42,996 nucleotides of DNA from Kitasatospora phosalacinea. Lineage in GTDB: Bacteria; Actinomycetota; Actinomycetes; Streptomycetales; Streptomycetaceae. Position 1 is the stretch's first letter. Each line of letters opens with the position of its first letter. Location: assembly GCF_000717185.1 (NCBI RefSeq), contig NZ_JNYE01000068.1:1-42996 (forward strand), given 5' to 3'. Shown piece after piece: positions 7,710 to 17,733 of this stretch. Position numbers and translations under genes: made by a program. Under the pieces are notes generated by a model. The model was not told the DNA's origin. It did no database searches and was given only the letters and a program-made list of their open reading frames with translations.

Positions 7710-8822
7710 ATGACTGTTCTCCTCGCTCCGACGCGCCCGCTGGTCCGGGCCGCCGTCGCCCTGCTGTCCTGCACCGTCTCGGTGCCCCTCGCGCTGACCG
7801 CCGCCCCGGCGGCGGCCGCCCCCACCGGTCCGGCCGTGTACCGGGTCGCACCGGGCGCGTCCGTTCAGGCCGCCCTGGACGCGGCCGTCCCGGGCGACGT
7901 GGTGGAACTCGCCGCGGGCCGCTACCCGGGCAGCGTGACGCTCGCCACCGACGGCGTGACCCTGCGCGGACAGGGCTCCGCCACCGTCCTGGTGCCCGAC
8001 CCGGCCGACCGGAGCGCCTGCGCGCGGGCAGGCAACGGCGTGTGCGTGACCGGCAGTTCGGACGACCAGGGGGTGCCGGTGCGGACGCTGTCGGGGGTGG
8101 CGGTGGAGTCGCTGACGGTGGCGGGCTTCCCGCGCAACGGGATCGGCGCGGCCGTCACCGACCGGCTGACGGTGCGCCGGGTGGCCGTGCACGACAACGG
8201 CATGCAGGGCATCAGCGTCGAGATGTCGACCCGTACGGTGCTGACCGACAACGAGGCCCGGGACAACGGCCAGGCGGGGATCTTCGTCGCCAACTGGTAC
8301 GACCGCAAGGGCGGCGCGCTGGAGACCCGGGGCACCGAGGTGTCCGAGAACCGGCTGTCCGGCAACCGGATCGGGCTGCAGCTGCGCCGGGTCCGCGACC
8401 TGACGGTGGAGGCCAACCTGGCGTACGGGAACTGCGGCGGCGTGTTCGTGGTCGGCGACGACGGGGTGCCGCGGGCCGGGGCGCTGACCGTCCGGGACAA
8501 CGTGGTGCGGGCCAACAACCGGTACTGCCCGCCGATCCCGCGGCTGGACTCCGTCCAGGGCACCGGCATCCTGCTGACCGGTACCGAGGACGTCACCGTC
8601 TCCGGCAACCAGGTCAGCGACCACTCCGGGACGTCGCCGATGTCCGGCGGCGTCGTGCTGTACCCGAGCGTGGTCGGCGCGCCCAACGCGCGGGCCACCG
8701 TCACCGGCAACGCGCTGCGCGACAACCTGCCCGCCGACCTCGCCGACCGGGACCCTCACGGGACCGGCAACGCGTTCACCGGCAACGCCTGCCGGACCTC
8801 CGAGCCGACCGGCCTCTGCTGA
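7710..8822 (+). CDS. Secreted right-handed parallel beta-helix protein (NosD/pectate-lyase-like fold)
   Basis: A 370-residue secreted protein. A signal peptide with a long hydrophobic core ends in AAPAAAAPTG (residues about 1-38). It is followed by the Pbl-type entry YRVAPGASVQAALDAAVPGD and then repeated coils with N-x-x-x-G-x-x-x patterns (VAVHDNGMQGISVEMSTRT, NEARDNGQAGIFVAN, NRLSGNRIGLQLRR, NQVSDHSGTSPMSGGVVLYP). Such beta-helices act as carbohydrate-active enzymes or surface proteins. No catalytic residues can be assigned by eye. It lies 37 bases before the O-methyltransferase gene on the same strand and could be cotranscribed with it. Confidence 0.82.
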   Translation: MTVLLAPTRPLVRAAVALLSCTVSVPLALTAAPAAAAPTGPAVYRVAPGASVQAALDAAVPGDVVELAAGRYPGSVTLATDGVTLRGQGSATVLVPDPADRSACARAGNGVCVTGSSDDQGVPVRTLSGVAVESLTVAGFPRNGIGAAVTDRLTVRRVAVHDNGMQGISVEMSTRTVLTDNEARDNGQAGIFVANWYDRKGGALETRGTEVSENRLSGNRIGLQLRRVRDLTVEANLAYGNCGGVFVVGDDGVPRAGALTVRDNVVRANNRYCPPIPRLDSVQGTGILLTGTEDVTVSGNQVSDHSGTSPMSGGVVLYPSVVGAPNARATVTGNALRDNLPADLADRDPHGTGNAFTGNACRTSEPTGLC

Positions 8823-8859
8823 CCCCCCTTCACCATCCCCCCGACGAAAGGCCACGCCC

Positions 8860-9945
8860 ATGACCTCCGCCCCCACCAGCACCGCCGTCCGACCCGACCC
8901 CACCGTCCCCGCCACCCCCGCCACCCCCGCCGTCCCCGCCGTCCCGCCCGCGATGCTGCTGCGCGAGCTGGTGTTCGGCGCCGCCTGCGCGGGCGCGGTC
9001 CGCGCCGCCGCCAGCCTGGGGCTGCCGGACGCGCTGCAGGACGAGCCCGCCACGGCCGAGGAACTGGCCGGGCGACTCGGCGTGGAGCCGGGGCCGCTGC
9101 GGCGCCTGCTGCGCGCGCTGGCCTGCTACGAGGTGTTCGCCGAGGAGCCCGACGGCCGCTACCGGCACACCCCGCTGTCGCGCCTGCTGCGCAGCGACGA
9201 GCCGGGCAGCCTGCGCGACATCGCGCTGTGGTGCACCGAGCCGTGGACGTGGCAGTCCTGGTCCCGGCTGGACGACGCGGTGCGCACCGGGCGCAGCGTG
9301 TTCGGCGACGCCTTCGGCAAGGAGTTCTTCCAGTACCTGCACGACGACGCCCCGGAGTCGGCGGCGCTGTTCAACCGGGCGATGACCCAGTCCAGCCGCC
9401 AGTCGGCGCAGGACCTGGCGGACTTCCTGGACCTGGCGGGCGTCGCCTCGGTGGCCGACATCGGCGGCGGCCAGGGCCAGGTGGTGGCCGAACTGCTGGA
9501 GCGCCACCCGGAGCTGCACGGCACCCTGCTGGACCTGCCGAAGGTGGTGGAGCACGCGGACCCGCGGCTGCTGCCGGGCGGTTCGCTGGCCGACCGGGCC
9601 CGGCTGGTGCCGGGTGACTGCCGCACCGCCGTGCCGGTGCAGGCGGACCTGTACCTGGTGAAGAACATCCTGGAGTGGGACGACGACTCCACCCGCCGGA
9701 CGCTGCGCAACCTGCGCCAGGTGGCGCGTCCGGGCGCCCGGGTGGTGATCGTGGAGAACCTGGTGGACGACTCCCCCTCGATGCGGTTCACCACCGCGAT
9801 GGACCTGCTGCTGCTGCTGAACGTGGGCGGCGCCAAGCACACGCTGGGCAGCCTGACCTCGCTGATCGCGGAGTCCGGCCTGCGGCTGGACGCGGTCGCC
9901 CCGGTCAACCCGTACCTGCACGCCTTCTCCTGCACGGTGCCGTAA
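8860..9945 (+). CDS. SAM-dependent O-methyltransferase (TcmN/DnrK-like class)
   Basis: A 361-residue small-molecule O-methyltransferase. After a Pro/Thr-rich N-terminal tail comes a winged-helix dimerisation domain (about 30-110) and a Rossmann domain with the SAM motif DIGGGQG at residues 200-206. The usual catalytic segment of this class, with a His before D-W-D-D, reads NILEWDDDSTRRTLRNL here, so the His is absent. DnrK/RdmB-type anthracycline enzymes also vary at this position. A GAAAGG precedes the ATG. Its place beside the pigment PKS genes suggests a phenolic polyketide substrate, but it is not part of the canonical eight-gene whiE set. A strong hairpin terminator follows. Confidence 0.85.
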   Translation: MTSAPTSTAVRPDPTVPATPATPAVPAVPPAMLLRELVFGAACAGAVRAAASLGLPDALQDEPATAEELAGRLGVEPGPLRRLLRALACYEVFAEEPDGRYRHTPLSRLLRSDEPGSLRDIALWCTEPWTWQSWSRLDDAVRTGRSVFGDAFGKEFFQYLHDDAPESAALFNRAMTQSSRQSAQDLADFLDLAGVASVADIGGGQGQVVAELLERHPELHGTLLDLPKVVEHADPRLLPGGSLADRARLVPGDCRTAVPVQADLYLVKNILEWDDDSTRRTLRNLRQVARPGARVVIVENLVDDSPSMRFTTAMDLLLLLNVGGAKHTLGSLTSLIAESGLRLDAVAPVNPYLHAFSCTVP

Positions 9946-10002
9946 CCACGGCGCCGTAACCACGGCGCCGTAACCATGGCGCCGTAACCACGGCACCGCG
10001 AC
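9933..10002. repeat. Five tandem 14-bp repeats beginning over the methyltransferase stop codon
   Basis: The unit cacggcgccgtaac occurs five times head to tail with one or a few changes per copy. The gene's TAA stop (9943-9945) is within copy one. Because 14 is not a multiple of three, the copied TAA triplets fall in different frames and close all three frames downstream. Confidence 0.85.
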
Positions 10003-10041
10003 GGAAGGGGCTGCCCGGAACCCGCCGGGCAGCCCCTTCCG
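10002..10041 (+). terminator. Strong hairpin terminator after the methyltransferase
   Basis: Seventeen-base perfect arms (10002-10018 and 10025-10041, core ggaaggggctgcccgg) enclose the six-base loop aacccg. There is no poly-T tail, as is usual for actinomycete terminators. It begins 57 bases after the stop. Confidence 0.85.
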
Positions 10042-10108
10042 CGGTGTTCCGGGCCGCTGCGCGGGCGGACGGCGTCCCGGCGGATCCTTGTGGAGTCGGG
10101 CTGCTCGG

Positions 10109-10198
10109 CTTCGCGGATGCCGACCGGCTGGCCGGCTGCCCGGTCGTCAGAACGGACCGGTCGGCCGTCAGGGCGCCGTCGACGTCGACGTACGGCGG
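10109..10198 (-). pseudogene. Possible C-terminal remnant of a DJ-1/PfpI-type protein
   Basis: Read on the minus strand, this stretch gives PYVDVDGALTADRSVLTTG followed by QPASRSASAK. It resembles the C-terminal D-G-x-L-I-T-G-Q-N-P-A-S-S region of PfpI/Hsp31 type 1 glutamine-amidotransferase-like proteins, but the Asn is missing. There is no start codon or intact domain around it. Another coding-like piece, APERLEQLHTDPGTAENIR, reads on the same strand at about 10305-10362. The 485 bases from 10042 to 10526 hold no intact gene. Confidence 0.3.
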
Positions 10199-10235
10199 CG
10201 CACGGCAGGGCCCCGGTCAGGCCGCTGCCGACGGG

Positions 10236-10306
10236 GCCGAGCGGGGCGTGCCGGAGCGGGACGTGCCGAGCGGGGCATGCCGAGCGGGGCATGCAGAGCG
10301 GGCACC
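10236..10306. repeat. Tandem 14/15-bp repeats in the gap before the pigment operon end
   Basis: The unit gccgagcggggcat occurs as five adjacent copies with small changes (14, 15, 14, 14 and 14 bases). It does not match the 14-bp repeat at 9933. It lies in the non-coding or degenerate stretch between the methyltransferase terminator and the last gene of the whiE-like operon. Confidence 0.7.
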
Positions 10307-10526
10307 GGCCGGATGTTCTCGGCGGTGCCCGGGTCGGTGTGCAGTTGCTCCAGCCGTTCGGGAGCGGTGGGCCGCCCGTGGTGCCCGCGGTCGGGGCACG
10401 CGTGCCGGGTGCCCGTCCGGCGGCTGCCGTGGACGGGGGCGCCGCGGCCTGCGCAGCGCCCCCGGTCCGCCGGTCCGGTCCGCTCGGCGGCGGCTCTCCC
10501 GTCCCCGCGTCCTCGGGGCGCGGCGT

Positions 10527-11567
<1,041 letters not shown>

Positions 11568-11595
11568 GTCGTGCTCCTTCGGGGGTCGGGACGGG

Positions 11596-12816
11596 TCAGG
11601 GCCGGCGCAGCAGCAGGGCGGAGTTGGAGCCCATCAGGCCGCGGCTGAGCACCAGGGCGGTGCGCAGGTCGGCGGAGCGCGGGTAGCCGGTGACCAGGTC
11701 GAGGCCGTACGGGCAGTCCGCGGTGTGCGGGGTGGGCGGGACCAGGCCGTGTTCGAGGGCGAGCACGGCGGCGGCGACGTCCAGGGCGGGGGCGCCGCAG
11801 TGGGCGCGGCCGAGGCCGGCCTTGGGGGCGGTGACGGGGACGCGCCCGGCGTGGTCGCCGAGGGCGTCGGCGAGGGCGAGGGCCTCGGCCCGGTCGGCCT
11901 CGGGGACGCCGAGGGCGTCCGCGAAGACCACGTCGACCTCGTCGGGGGCGCAGCGCGCCTCGGCGAGGGCGCCGCGGATCGCGTGGGCGAGTCCTTCGCG
12001 GCTCTCGGCCCAGCGGGCGGCGCCGGTGAAGGTCGCGGTGTGCCCGGCGATCCGGGCCCGGGGGCGGGCGCCGCGCAGGCGGGCGGTGTGCTCGTCCTCG
12101 ACGACGAACATCGCGCCGCCCTCGGCGGGCACGAACCCGACCGCGTCGCTGCCGAACGGGCGGTAGGCGCATTCGGGGTCCTCGGAGGTGGAGAGCCCGG
12201 GGTAGCCGAGCTGGCAGACCATCGAGTACGGGGCGACGGGGGCTTCGGCGGCTCCGGCCAGGACGGCGTCGGTGCCGCGGGCGACGGCCCGGGCGGCGTG
12301 GGCGAGGGCGTCGAGGCCGCCGGCCTCGTCGGAGGCGACCACGCCGCAGGGGCCCTTGAAGCCGCCGCGGATGGAGATCTGGCCGGTGGAGGCGGCGTAG
12401 AACCAGGCGATCGACTGGTAGGGGCCGACGTGGTGCGGCCCCTCGGCCCACAGGTGCTGCAGTTCGCGCTGGCCGAACTCGCCGCCGCCGGAGCCGGCCG
12501 CGGTGACCACGGCGACGCCGTACGGGTCGTCGGGGTGGTCGGCCAGGTCGGCGTCGGCCATGGCGAGTTCGGCGGCGGCCATCGCGAAGTGGGTGAACCG
12601 GTCGGTCTGGACGAGGTAGCGGGGTTCGACGTACTGCTCGGCGTCGAAGCCGCGCACCAGGCCGGCCGTCCGGAGCGGGAGGTGCTCGCAGCCCTCCCGG
12701 TCGATCGGGCCCAGTGCCGAGCGTCCCTCGCACAGGGCCTTCCAGTAGTCGTCGGCGCCGATGCCGTTGGGTGCGACCACGCCGATGCCGGTGATCGCCG
12801 CGCAGCGTTGGTTCAT
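11596..12816 (-). CDS. whiE-ORFIV: Ketosynthase beta / chain-length factor (whiE ORFIV)
   Basis: A 406-residue thiolase-fold partner of the ketosynthase that sets chain length. It follows the KS layout from [20 protein letters not shown] to [20 protein letters not shown] and the [16 protein letters not shown] end. The catalytic Cys of KS-alpha is absent. The aligned position reads Glu164 within [14 protein letters not shown], where most chain-length factors have Gln. The His and Lys residues of KS-alpha are not conserved. The start ATG at 12816 overlaps the KS-alpha stop (ATGA). whiE-type pairs are known to make long, roughly C24 chains; that length is inferred here from the family and not read from the sequence. 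Confidence 0.94.
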   Translation of the reverse strand: MNQRCAAITGIGVVAPNGIGADDYWKALCEGRSALGPIDREGCEHLPLRTAGLVRGFDAEQYVEPRYLVQTDRFTHFAMAAAELAMADADLADHPDDPYGVAVVTAAGSGGGEFGQRELQHLWAEGPHHVGPYQSIAWFYAASTGQISIRGGFKGPCGVVASDEAGGLDALAHAARAVARGTDAVLAGAAEAPVAPYSMVCQLGYPGLSTSEDPECAYRPFGSDAVGFVPAEGGAMFVVEDEHTARLRGARPRARIAGHTATFTGAARWAESREGLAHAIRGALAEARCAPDEVDVVFADALGVPEADRAEALALADALGDHAGRVPVTAPKAGLGRAHCGAPALDVAAAVLALEHGLVPPTPHTADCPYGLDLVTGYPRSADLRTALVLSRGLMGSNSALLLRRP

Positions 12817-14078
12817 GCAGCTGCCTCCACCTTGCTCAGCACCACCGCGGACTGGAAGCCGCCGAATCCGCTGCCGACCGACAGCACGTGGCGCAGCGGC
12901 AGTTCGCGGGCGGTGCGGGGGACGTAGTCGAGGTCGCACTCGGGGTCGGGCTCGGTGTAGTTGGCGGTGGGCGGGACGACGCCGTGGTGCAGGGCGAGGG
13001 TGCAGGCGACGAGTTCGATCGCGCCGATCGCGCCGAGCGAGTGCCCGACCATCGACTTGATGGAGCTCATCGGGGTGCGCCGGGCGTGCTCGCCGAGGGA
13101 GCGCTTGACGGCGGCGGTCTCGTGCCGGTCGTTCTGCTTGGTGCCGGAGCCGTGCGCGTTGACGTAGTCGACGGCCTCGCCGGGGAGTTCGGCGTGGGCC
13201 AGCGCCCGGTCGATGGCCCGGGACATCTCCAGGCCCTCCTGGGTGAGGCCGGTCATGTGGTACGCGTTGCCGAAGGTGGCGAAGCCGCCGAGTTCGGCGT
13301 AGATCCGGGCGCCGCGCCGCCTGGCGTGCTCCCACTCCTCCAGCACCAGGACGGCGCCGCCCTCGCCGAGGACGAAGCCGTCCCGGCCGGCGTCGAAGGG
13401 GCGGGAGGCGTGCTCGGCGTCCTCGTTGCGGGCCGAGGTGGCCTTGATGGCGTCGAAGCAGGCGACGGTGATCGGGGAGATCGGCGAGTCGCAGGCCCCG
13501 GCGACGATCACGTCGGCGCGGCCCTCCTCGATGGCGAGGGCGGCGTAGCCGACGGCGTCCAGGCCGGAGGTGCAGCCGGTGGAGACGGTCTGCACGGGGC
13601 CGTGGGCGCCGATCTGCTCGGCGACGGCGGAGGCCAGGGTGGAGGGGGAGAACGCCCGCTCCAGGTGCGGGGCGGCGGGGGCGTGGTCGACGCCCCAGTG
13701 CTCGCCGCGGCTGCTGACCAGGACGTAGTCGCGTTCCAGCCGGGTGGTGCCGCCGACGGCGGTGCCGAGCGAGACGCCGATCCGCCAGGGGTCCTCGCGG
13801 CCGGGGTCGAGTCCGGCGTCGGCGACCGCCTCGGCGGCGGCGACCATCGCGAACTGCACGTACCGGTCGTTGCGGGCGGTCTGTTCGGGGGTGAGGCCGT
13901 GCGCGGCGGGGTCGAAGTCGCACTCGGCGGCGATCCGGGAGCGGAAGCCCTCCGGGTCGAACAGGGTGATGCCGCGGGTGGCGGTGCGCCCCTCGGTGAG
14001 CAGTGACCAGAACCGGGGGACGCCGATGCCGCCGGGGGCGACCACGCCGATCCCGGTCACCGCGACCCGGCGCGTCAC
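12813..14078 (-). CDS. whiE-ORFIII: Ketosynthase alpha of the spore-pigment PKS (whiE ORFIII)
   Basis: A 421-residue condensing enzyme. All four catalytic positions of type II KS-alpha proteins are present at the standard numbers: Cys169 (VSTGCTSG), His309 (NAHGSGT), Lys341 and His346 ([12 protein letters not shown]). The C-terminal [13 protein letters not shown] motif is intact. It catalyses decarboxylative Claisen condensation of malonyl-ACP units as a heterodimer with the downstream chain-length factor. The start is GTG at 14078, overlapping the cupin stop as GTGA, and its stop overlaps the KS-beta start. This is tight coupling that keeps the subunits balanced. Confidence 0.96.
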   Translation of the reverse strand: MTRRVAVTGIGVVAPGGIGVPRFWSLLTEGRTATRGITLFDPEGFRSRIAAECDFDPAAHGLTPEQTARNDRYVQFAMVAAAEAVADAGLDPGREDPWRIGVSLGTAVGGTTRLERDYVLVSSRGEHWGVDHAPAAPHLERAFSPSTLASAVAEQIGAHGPVQTVSTGCTSGLDAVGYAALAIEEGRADVIVAGACDSPISPITVACFDAIKATSARNEDAEHASRPFDAGRDGFVLGEGGAVLVLEEWEHARRRGARIYAELGGFATFGNAYHMTGLTQEGLEMSRAIDRALAHAELPGEAVDYVNAHGSGTKQNDRHETAAVKRSLGEHARRTPMSSIKSMVGHSLGAIGAIELVACTLALHHGVVPPTANYTEPDPECDLDYVPRTARELPLRHVLSVGSGFGGFQSAVVLSKVEAAA

Positions 14079-14503
14079 GAGGCCGCCCCGGCGGGTTCCG
14101 GCGGTCCGGCTTCCGCGGCGGTCTCCTCGGTGTCGACGTGGCCGAGTTCGGGGCGCGGGGCGAGCGGGCCGAGGTGGAAGACCATCCGGGCCTCGGTGCT
14201 GCCGACGTTGCGGAAGCGGTGCCGCATCCCGATCGGGATCATCAGGCCCTCGTCGGGGCGCAGCCGCTGCGGCACGCCGTCCAGGTCGACCTCCAGTTCG
14301 CCGGAGATCACGAACACGAACTCCTCGGAGTACGGGTGGTAGTGCTCGCCGATCCGGTCGCCCGGTTCGACGATCGCCACCCCCATGAACCCGCTGGTCG
14401 CCCCGCACGCCGGCGGGGTGAGCATGGCCCGCAGGTCTCCGCCGCGCTTGCGGTTGGGGGGCGCGTCGTCGACGTGGACGATGCGTGGCATCTCGGTGGT
14501 CAC
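14075..14503 (-). CDS. whiE-ORFII: Cupin-domain polyketide tailoring protein (whiE ORFII)
   Basis: A 142-residue single-domain cupin. The first motif is [20 protein letters not shown] and the second [15 protein letters not shown], with His and Glu residues suited to bind a metal. It begins [20 protein letters not shown], with a Cys within [18 protein letters not shown]/CurC-type proteins accompany every spore-pigment PKS and are thought to help early cyclisation or oxygenation; the exact reaction is not settled. The GTG at 14503 is chosen because GAGGAAG lies about six bases before it; ATG 14491 is possible. The C-terminal tail is Glu/Pro/Ala-rich. Confidence 0.92.
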   Translation of the reverse strand: MTTEMPRIVHVDDAPPNRKRGGDLRAMLTPPACGATSGFMGVAIVEPGDRIGEHYHPYSEEFVFVISGELEVDLDGVPQRLRPDEGLMIPIGMRHRFRNVGSTEARMVFHLGPLAPRPELGHVDTEETAAEAGPPEPAGAAS

Positions 14504-14547
14504 GGTGGACTTCCTCTCGTGGCGGGGTGTGCAGGGAAGGGTGGGGG

Positions 14548-15684
14548 TCAGTCCTCGGCCGAGGTGCGGTCGGTGACGGGGGTCATCGCGCACTCGGCGA
14601 GCAGGCGGCGCAGGCCGTCGTGGGTGCGCTCGGCGGGTTCGGCGAGCTTGCCGAGGACGGCGGCGGCGAGCGGTCCGGCCAGGCCGAGGGCGGTGGCGGG
14701 GTCGTCGGCGGGGTCGCCCAGCAGGTCGACCAGCCGGACCACCAGGTCGCCGCTGCGGTGGACGGTGGCGCGCACCAGCGGGCCGCCGGGGTCGGCGGCG
14801 GCGTGCTCGTCCTCCTCGGAGAGCAGCTCGGCGAGGGCCGCGCCGGCGCCGGGGCGGACGGGGTACAGGTAGGCGTGCCGCTGCACCGGGCCGGTCTTCA
14901 GGGAGGCGTGGTGGTGGACGGCGGGCAGGGCGGCGCGCTGGAAGAAGTCGCGGGCGGACAGCGGGTCGTCCAGGTCGCGGTCCTCCTCCAGGTACGGGTT
15001 GATCGCCTCCTCGACGGCCCGCACCTCGGGCTGCCGGGCGACGTGCCGCAGTGCGGCGACCAGGTCTCCGGCCACCTCGACGCAGCGGACGATCCGGTTG
15101 CCGCGCATGAACAGCGAGGTGCGCAGCAGGCGGGTGGTGTCGTCGACCCGGGCCTGCGGGGAGCGGTAGCCGGCCAGCAGTTCGGCGGCCTTGGCCTCGG
15201 CGCCGGGCTGCACGGTGAAGCTGAGCGCGTGCCGCACCACCCCGTCCGGGCCGGGGCGGGGGGTGGCGGGGACGCCGGGGTGGTGCTCGCCGGGGCGCAG
15301 CGGCGGGGCGGTGGTGTCGGTGGCGGTGGTGCCGTGGGTCTCGCGCAGCACCGTGTAGCGCAGCGAGCGGTTGTCGCGGACGCAGCCGTGCATCGGCTTG
15401 ACCATCTCGCGGTGGGCGGGGCTGTCGACCCAGGCCAGGAACGGTTCGGCGCTCTCCCACTCGCTGGTGATCAGCCAGCGGGACGGGTCGTCGATGGACT
15501 GGCAGAGCTGGTCGCTGACGTGGCCGGGCACGGCCGAGACCTGGTAGCGCAGCAGTTCGTACGCCTCCAGGAAGCGGTCCTGGGCGCCCTCGTAGACCTC
15601 CAGCATCAGGATGACGCGGAGCCGGCCCGGGGTGGGCAGGCTCGCGCGGGTGGTGGTCTCCTCGGTGGCGGAGAGCAGGGTCAT
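14548..15684 (-). CDS. whiE-ORFI: SchA/CurD-type protein with ABM-like domain (whiE ORFI)
   Basis: A 378-residue protein, first gene of the pigment operon. The N-terminal part (about residues 20-112) is an antibiotic-biosynthesis-monooxygenase-like ferredoxin fold with [20 protein letters not shown] and [19 protein letters not shown]. The rest is the SchA/CurD domain, with a duplicated-looking half around [20 protein letters not shown] and a Pro/Gly linker near residues 120-150. Homologues occur only with spore-pigment PKSs and are thought to oxygenate or cyclise the intermediate. The ATG at 15684 has AGGAAT upstream. The gap to ORFII is 44 bases. Confidence 0.92.
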   Translation of the reverse strand: MTLLSATEETTTRASLPTPGRLRVILMLEVYEGAQDRFLEAYELLRYQVSAVPGHVSDQLCQSIDDPSRWLITSEWESAEPFLAWVDSPAHREMVKPMHGCVRDNRSLRYTVLRETHGTTATDTTAPPLRPGEHHPGVPATPRPGPDGVVRHALSFTVQPGAEAKAAELLAGYRSPQARVDDTTRLLRTSLFMRGNRIVRCVEVAGDLVAALRHVARQPEVRAVEEAINPYLEEDRDLDDPLSARDFFQRAALPAVHHHASLKTGPVQRHAYLYPVRPGAGAALAELLSEEDEHAAADPGGPLVRATVHRSGDLVVRLVDLLGDPADDPATALGLAGPLAAAVLGKLAEPAERTHDGLRRLLAECAMTPVTDRTSAED

Positions 15685-15931
15685 GGTGGCGGATTCCTGT
15701 CGTCGGTTCGCGGTTCGTCTGCGGATGGCCCCTGCCGCTGAGGGCCCCCGGCCGGTGGCGGTCGAGGCGGTCGGCGGACGGGCGATGGTTCGCCCTCGAT
15801 CGTCACGGCCCGGCGGGGGCCGCGCGAGACTTCGGGGCCATCCGGGCGAAGCACCCTGAGTGTCCGTCAGCGACGGGGGATGGATGTCCGGTCTGGCGCG
15901 CCCAGCGCCCTGCACGGATGGAGCAGAGTTG
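15685..15931. promoter_or_regulatory. Divergent promoter region of the whiE-type locus
   Basis: These 247 bases separate the seven-gene operon from the divergent hydroxylase gene and must hold at least two promoters. In S. coelicolor the corresponding region has one promoter for ORFI-VII and a second, sigma-F-dependent, promoter for ORFVIII, both acting late in sporulation. By eye I could not find a confident sigma-WhiG or sigma-F consensus here, so the call rests on position and the known locus. GGAG at 15920-15923 is the ribosome site of ORFVIII. Confidence 0.6.
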
Positions 15932-17593
15932 ATGAACACACAGATGGCGGACCGGGTTCCGGTCCTGATCACGGGCGGTTCGCTGGTGGGGCTGTCGGCC
16001 TCGCTCTTCCTCGGCCGGCTCGGCGTGCCGCACCTGCTGGTGGAGCGGCACGCCGAGACCTCCCGGCACCCGCGCGGCCGCGGCAACAACCTCCGCACCA
16101 TGGAGCTGTTCCGGGTCGCCGGGGTGGAGGACGACGTCCGGGCGGCCGCGTCGGTGCTGGCCGACAACCACGGCATCCTGCAGGCCGAGACGCTCTCCGG
16201 CGGCGAGCAGGAGTGGCTGTTCCGGGAGATCGACCCGGGCGGCGGGCTGGCCAGGTTCAGCCCGTCCGGGTGGTGCCTGTGCAGCCAGAACGACCTCGAA
16301 CCGGTGCTGCTGCGGCATGCCGCCCGGCGGGGCGACCTCCGGTTCAACACCGAGCTGGTCTCCTTCGAGCAGGACGCCGACGGGGTGACGGCGCTGCTGC
16401 GCGACCGGGCCACCGGCGAGGAGCGGGAGGTGCGGGCCGACTACCTGATCGCCGCGGACGGGCCGCGCAGCCCGGTCCGCGAGCGGCTGGGCATCGGGCA
16501 GTCCGGGCGCGGCGACCTGTTCCACAACGTCTCCGTCACCTTCCGCGCCAAGCGGCTCGCCGAGGTGGTCGGCGACCGGCTGTTCATCGCCTGCTACCTG
16601 ACCGACCCGGCCGGGGCGGGCGCGCTGCTGCCCGTCGACAACCGCGAGCAGTGGGTCTTCCACCTGCCCTGGCACCCCGAGCGCGGCGAGCGGGTCGAGG
16701 ACTTCACCGACGCCCGCTGCACGGCGCACATCCGGGCCGCGGCCGGCGTCCCCGACCTCGACGTGGAGATCACCGGCCGCGCCCCCTGGCACGCCGCCGA
16801 ACGGGTCGCCGACCGGTACTCGGCCGGGCGGGTCCTGCTGTGCGGCGACTCCGCCCACGAGATGCCGCCCACCGGGGCGTTCGGCTCCAACACCGGCATC
16901 CAGGACGCGCACAACCTGGCCTGGAAGCTCGCCGCGGTGCTGGCGGGCTGGGGCGGGCCGCGCCTGCTGGAGTCGTACGGGGCGGAGCGGCGGCCGGTCG
17001 CCGTGCAGACCGCGGCCCGGGCCGCGGCGCGCTCGGTCGAGCACCAGCACCCCGGCTTCGACGCGGCACCGGTCGGCGGGCCGCGCACCAACGTGCTCGC
17101 GGTCGCGCTCGGCTACCGCTACCCCGAGGGCGCGCTGGTCGGCGCGGACGCCACCGCCGGGGTCGTGCCGGAGCGCTTCGCCGCGACCGGCGAGGTCGGC
17201 ACCCGGGCCCCGCACCTGTGGCTGCGCGACCGCGACGGGCGGCGGCTGTCCACCCTGGACCTGTTCGAGCGCGAGCCGGTGCTGCTGGCGACCGCGGCGG
17301 GCGGCGGGCGGTGGCCGGAGGCGGCCCGGACGGTGACCGGGGAGACGGGCGTGCCGATCAGGTGCCTGCTGGTCGGCGAGGGCGGCGACCTCGTCCCGGA
17401 GCCCGTCCCCGACGCCCCCGCGGCCGGACCCCGCCCCGCCGGGCCGAGCGGCTGGCCCGCGGTCTACGGGCTGCGCGAGGGCGGCGCGGTGCTGGTCCGT
17501 CCGGACGGGTTCGTCGGCTGGCGCGCGGGCAGCCCGGTCGGGGACCCAGTGGCGGCGCTGCGGGTCGCGGTGCGGGGGGTCGCTGGGCTGTAG
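15932..17593 (+). CDS. whiE-ORFVIII: FAD-dependent polyketide hydroxylase (whiE ORFVIII)
   Basis: A 553-residue class A flavoprotein monooxygenase. The N-terminal ADP-binding fold is slightly unusual (LITGGSLVGLSASLFL, GGSLVG in place of GAGPVG). The DG motif is YLIAADGPRSPVRERLG and the FAD-ribityl GD motif GRVLLCGDSAHEMPPTGAFG. The C-terminal thioredoxin-like domain (about 390-553) ends near RPDGFVGWRAG, as in PgaE/RdmE-type hydroxylases. It hydroxylates the aromatic pigment using NADPH and oxygen. It is transcribed away from the PKS operon, exactly as ORFVIII is in S. coelicolor. Confidence 0.95.
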   Translation: MNTQMADRVPVLITGGSLVGLSASLFLGRLGVPHLLVERHAETSRHPRGRGNNLRTMELFRVAGVEDDVRAAASVLADNHGILQAETLSGGEQEWLFREIDPGGGLARFSPSGWCLCSQNDLEPVLLRHAARRGDLRFNTELVSFEQDADGVTALLRDRATGEEREVRADYLIAADGPRSPVRERLGIGQSGRGDLFHNVSVTFRAKRLAEVVGDRLFIACYLTDPAGAGALLPVDNREQWVFHLPWHPERGERVEDFTDARCTAHIRAAAGVPDLDVEITGRAPWHAAERVADRYSAGRVLLCGDSAHEMPPTGAFGSNTGIQDAHNLAWKLAAVLAGWGGPRLLESYGAERRPVAVQTAARAAARSVEHQHPGFDAAPVGGPRTNVLAVALGYRYPEGALVGADATAGVVPERFAATGEVGTRAPHLWLRDRDGRRLSTLDLFEREPVLLATAAGGGRWPEAARTVTGETGVPIRCLLVGEGGDLVPEPVPDAPAAGPRPAGPSGWPAVYGLREGGAVLVRPDGFVGWRAGSPVGDPVAALRVAVRGVAGL

Positions 17594-17609
17594 GCGGTCC
17601 GGGCGGTTC

Positions 17610-17643
17610 GCTGCTCCGGGTCGCTGTCCCGGCCCGGAGCAGC
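17610..17643 (+). terminator. Hairpin terminator of the hydroxylase gene
   Basis: Perfect 11-base arms (gctgctccggg / cccggagcagc) with a 12-base loop begin 17 bases after the stop codon. They lie in the 140-base gap between two convergent genes. Confidence 0.8.
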
Positions 17644-17678
17644 ACGGACCCCCGACGGGCTCCGACCGGCAGCAGCAC

Positions 17679-17700
17679 GGGCTCGCCGCTCCCCGAGCCC
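17679..17700 (-). terminator. Hairpin terminator of the convergent exporter gene
   Basis: Seven-base arms (gggctcg / cgagccc) with an eight-base loop lie 34 bases beyond the minus-strand exporter stop. This stem is weaker than the one at 17610, which could also work in both directions. Confidence 0.5.
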
Positions 17701-17733
17701 CTGAAGGCGCGTCCCCCGGGCTTCTGGCGGGGC

